Made by a program: the position numbers and the translations under genes. The notes beneath the pieces were generated by a model that saw only the letters and a list, made by a program, of their open reading frames with translations, had not been told where the DNA came from and made no database searches. A stretch of DNA of 64,000 nucleotides, from contig CAADRB010000043.1 of the NCBI GenBank assembly GCA_900708905.1, positions 495,311 to 559,310 of the forward strand. The letters run 5' to 3'. Positions 63,618 through 64,000 of the stretch are shown here, in pieces. Every line of letters begins with the position of its first letter. Within the stretch, counting starts at the first letter, position 1. The stretch comes from Hymenolepis diminuta (lineage: Eukaryota; Platyhelminthes; Cestoda; Cyclophyllidea; Hymenolepididae).

Positions 63618-64000
63618 CTGTTAAAGAAAAATAATGTAAGTTTATTTTTGGAGGACAGCTGAATCGCGGAAAAATCTCTTATTGTTCATCTTTCAGTATT
63701 TTTTCTCAAAAAAATAACAGAAGGACGAAATATTTTGACAGCAGATGGAAATAATTTTTATCTACCATTTTTTACTTTTGAATATCAAAATATTCCATTT
63801 ATATTGAAAATATTAAACGAAAGGAAATTTAAAATTTAATTTCTGCTACGAACACACTTGATTTTAAAATCGGTATATTAATTTATTATACCGGTTTCCA
63901 TTATAATAATACTTTTCATTTATTCACCTATATCTTCATTTACTTTAATAGAATATGCAAAATTTTAATGCGACATTTAAGATCTTTGACATATAATGTT
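63618..64000 (-). other. Partial intron at the window edge
   Basis: AT-rich sequence upstream (on the minus strand) of the TTTCTTTAACAG acceptor of the first visible DLC-type exon. No coding sequence is seen, so the preceding exon lies outside the window. Confidence 0.6.

Overview
The window looks like nuclear DNA of a parasitic or free-living flatworm (Platyhelminthes; a cestode is my first guess, at low confidence). It is AT-rich and gene-sparse. Its genes are intron-split metazoan genes. One of them carries several introns of only 33-39 nt, a size typical of flatworm micro-introns. The repeats include a decayed Gypsy-type (CsRn1-like) gag and Tc1/mariner copies.

Layout. 1-6334: intergenic, with one small spliced ORF (2877-3193) that may be the 5' end of an unrecognised gene. 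6335-27459 (+): an eight-exon cationic amino acid transporter of the SLC7A/CAT type, whose 690-residue frame closes exactly through every splice junction. 30648-32701 (+): ribophorin I (RPN1), a subunit of the ER oligosaccharyltransferase, in seven exons and 586 residues. 34113-47300: a long intergenic stretch holding a decayed Gypsy gag (about 41.0-41.8 kb), a coding-like relic with a YVDD motif (45060-45285, minus) and an LTR-like repeat (about 46.37-46.69 kb). 47444-51981 (+): a homeobox gene whose homeodomain is closest to MEOX/Mox. 53208-63617 (-): the last four exons of a DLC/STARD8/STARD13-type RhoGAP-START protein; the SAM and RhoGAP parts lie outside the window. The homeobox gene and the DLC-type gene are convergent.

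The most striking structure is a pair of head-to-head inverted mariner-like elements about 10 kb apart. Copy 1 (21703-23056) lies inside CAT intron 6, antisense to the gene. Copy 2 (33026 to about 34112) starts 324 bp after the RPN1 stop codon. They are base-for-base identical over 1,012 bp, although both are inactivated and their outer 57 bp differ at 12 positions. Copy 2 is cut off at a G-rich tract. Recombination between them would invert the segment that carries the last two CAT exons and all of RPN1.

The four recognised genes serve unrelated functions (membrane transport, N-glycosylation, developmental transcription, Rho signalling). I see no operon, no CRISPR array and no exotic defence or biosynthetic system. 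The unusual content is repeat structure, intron structure and a few protein-level oddities.
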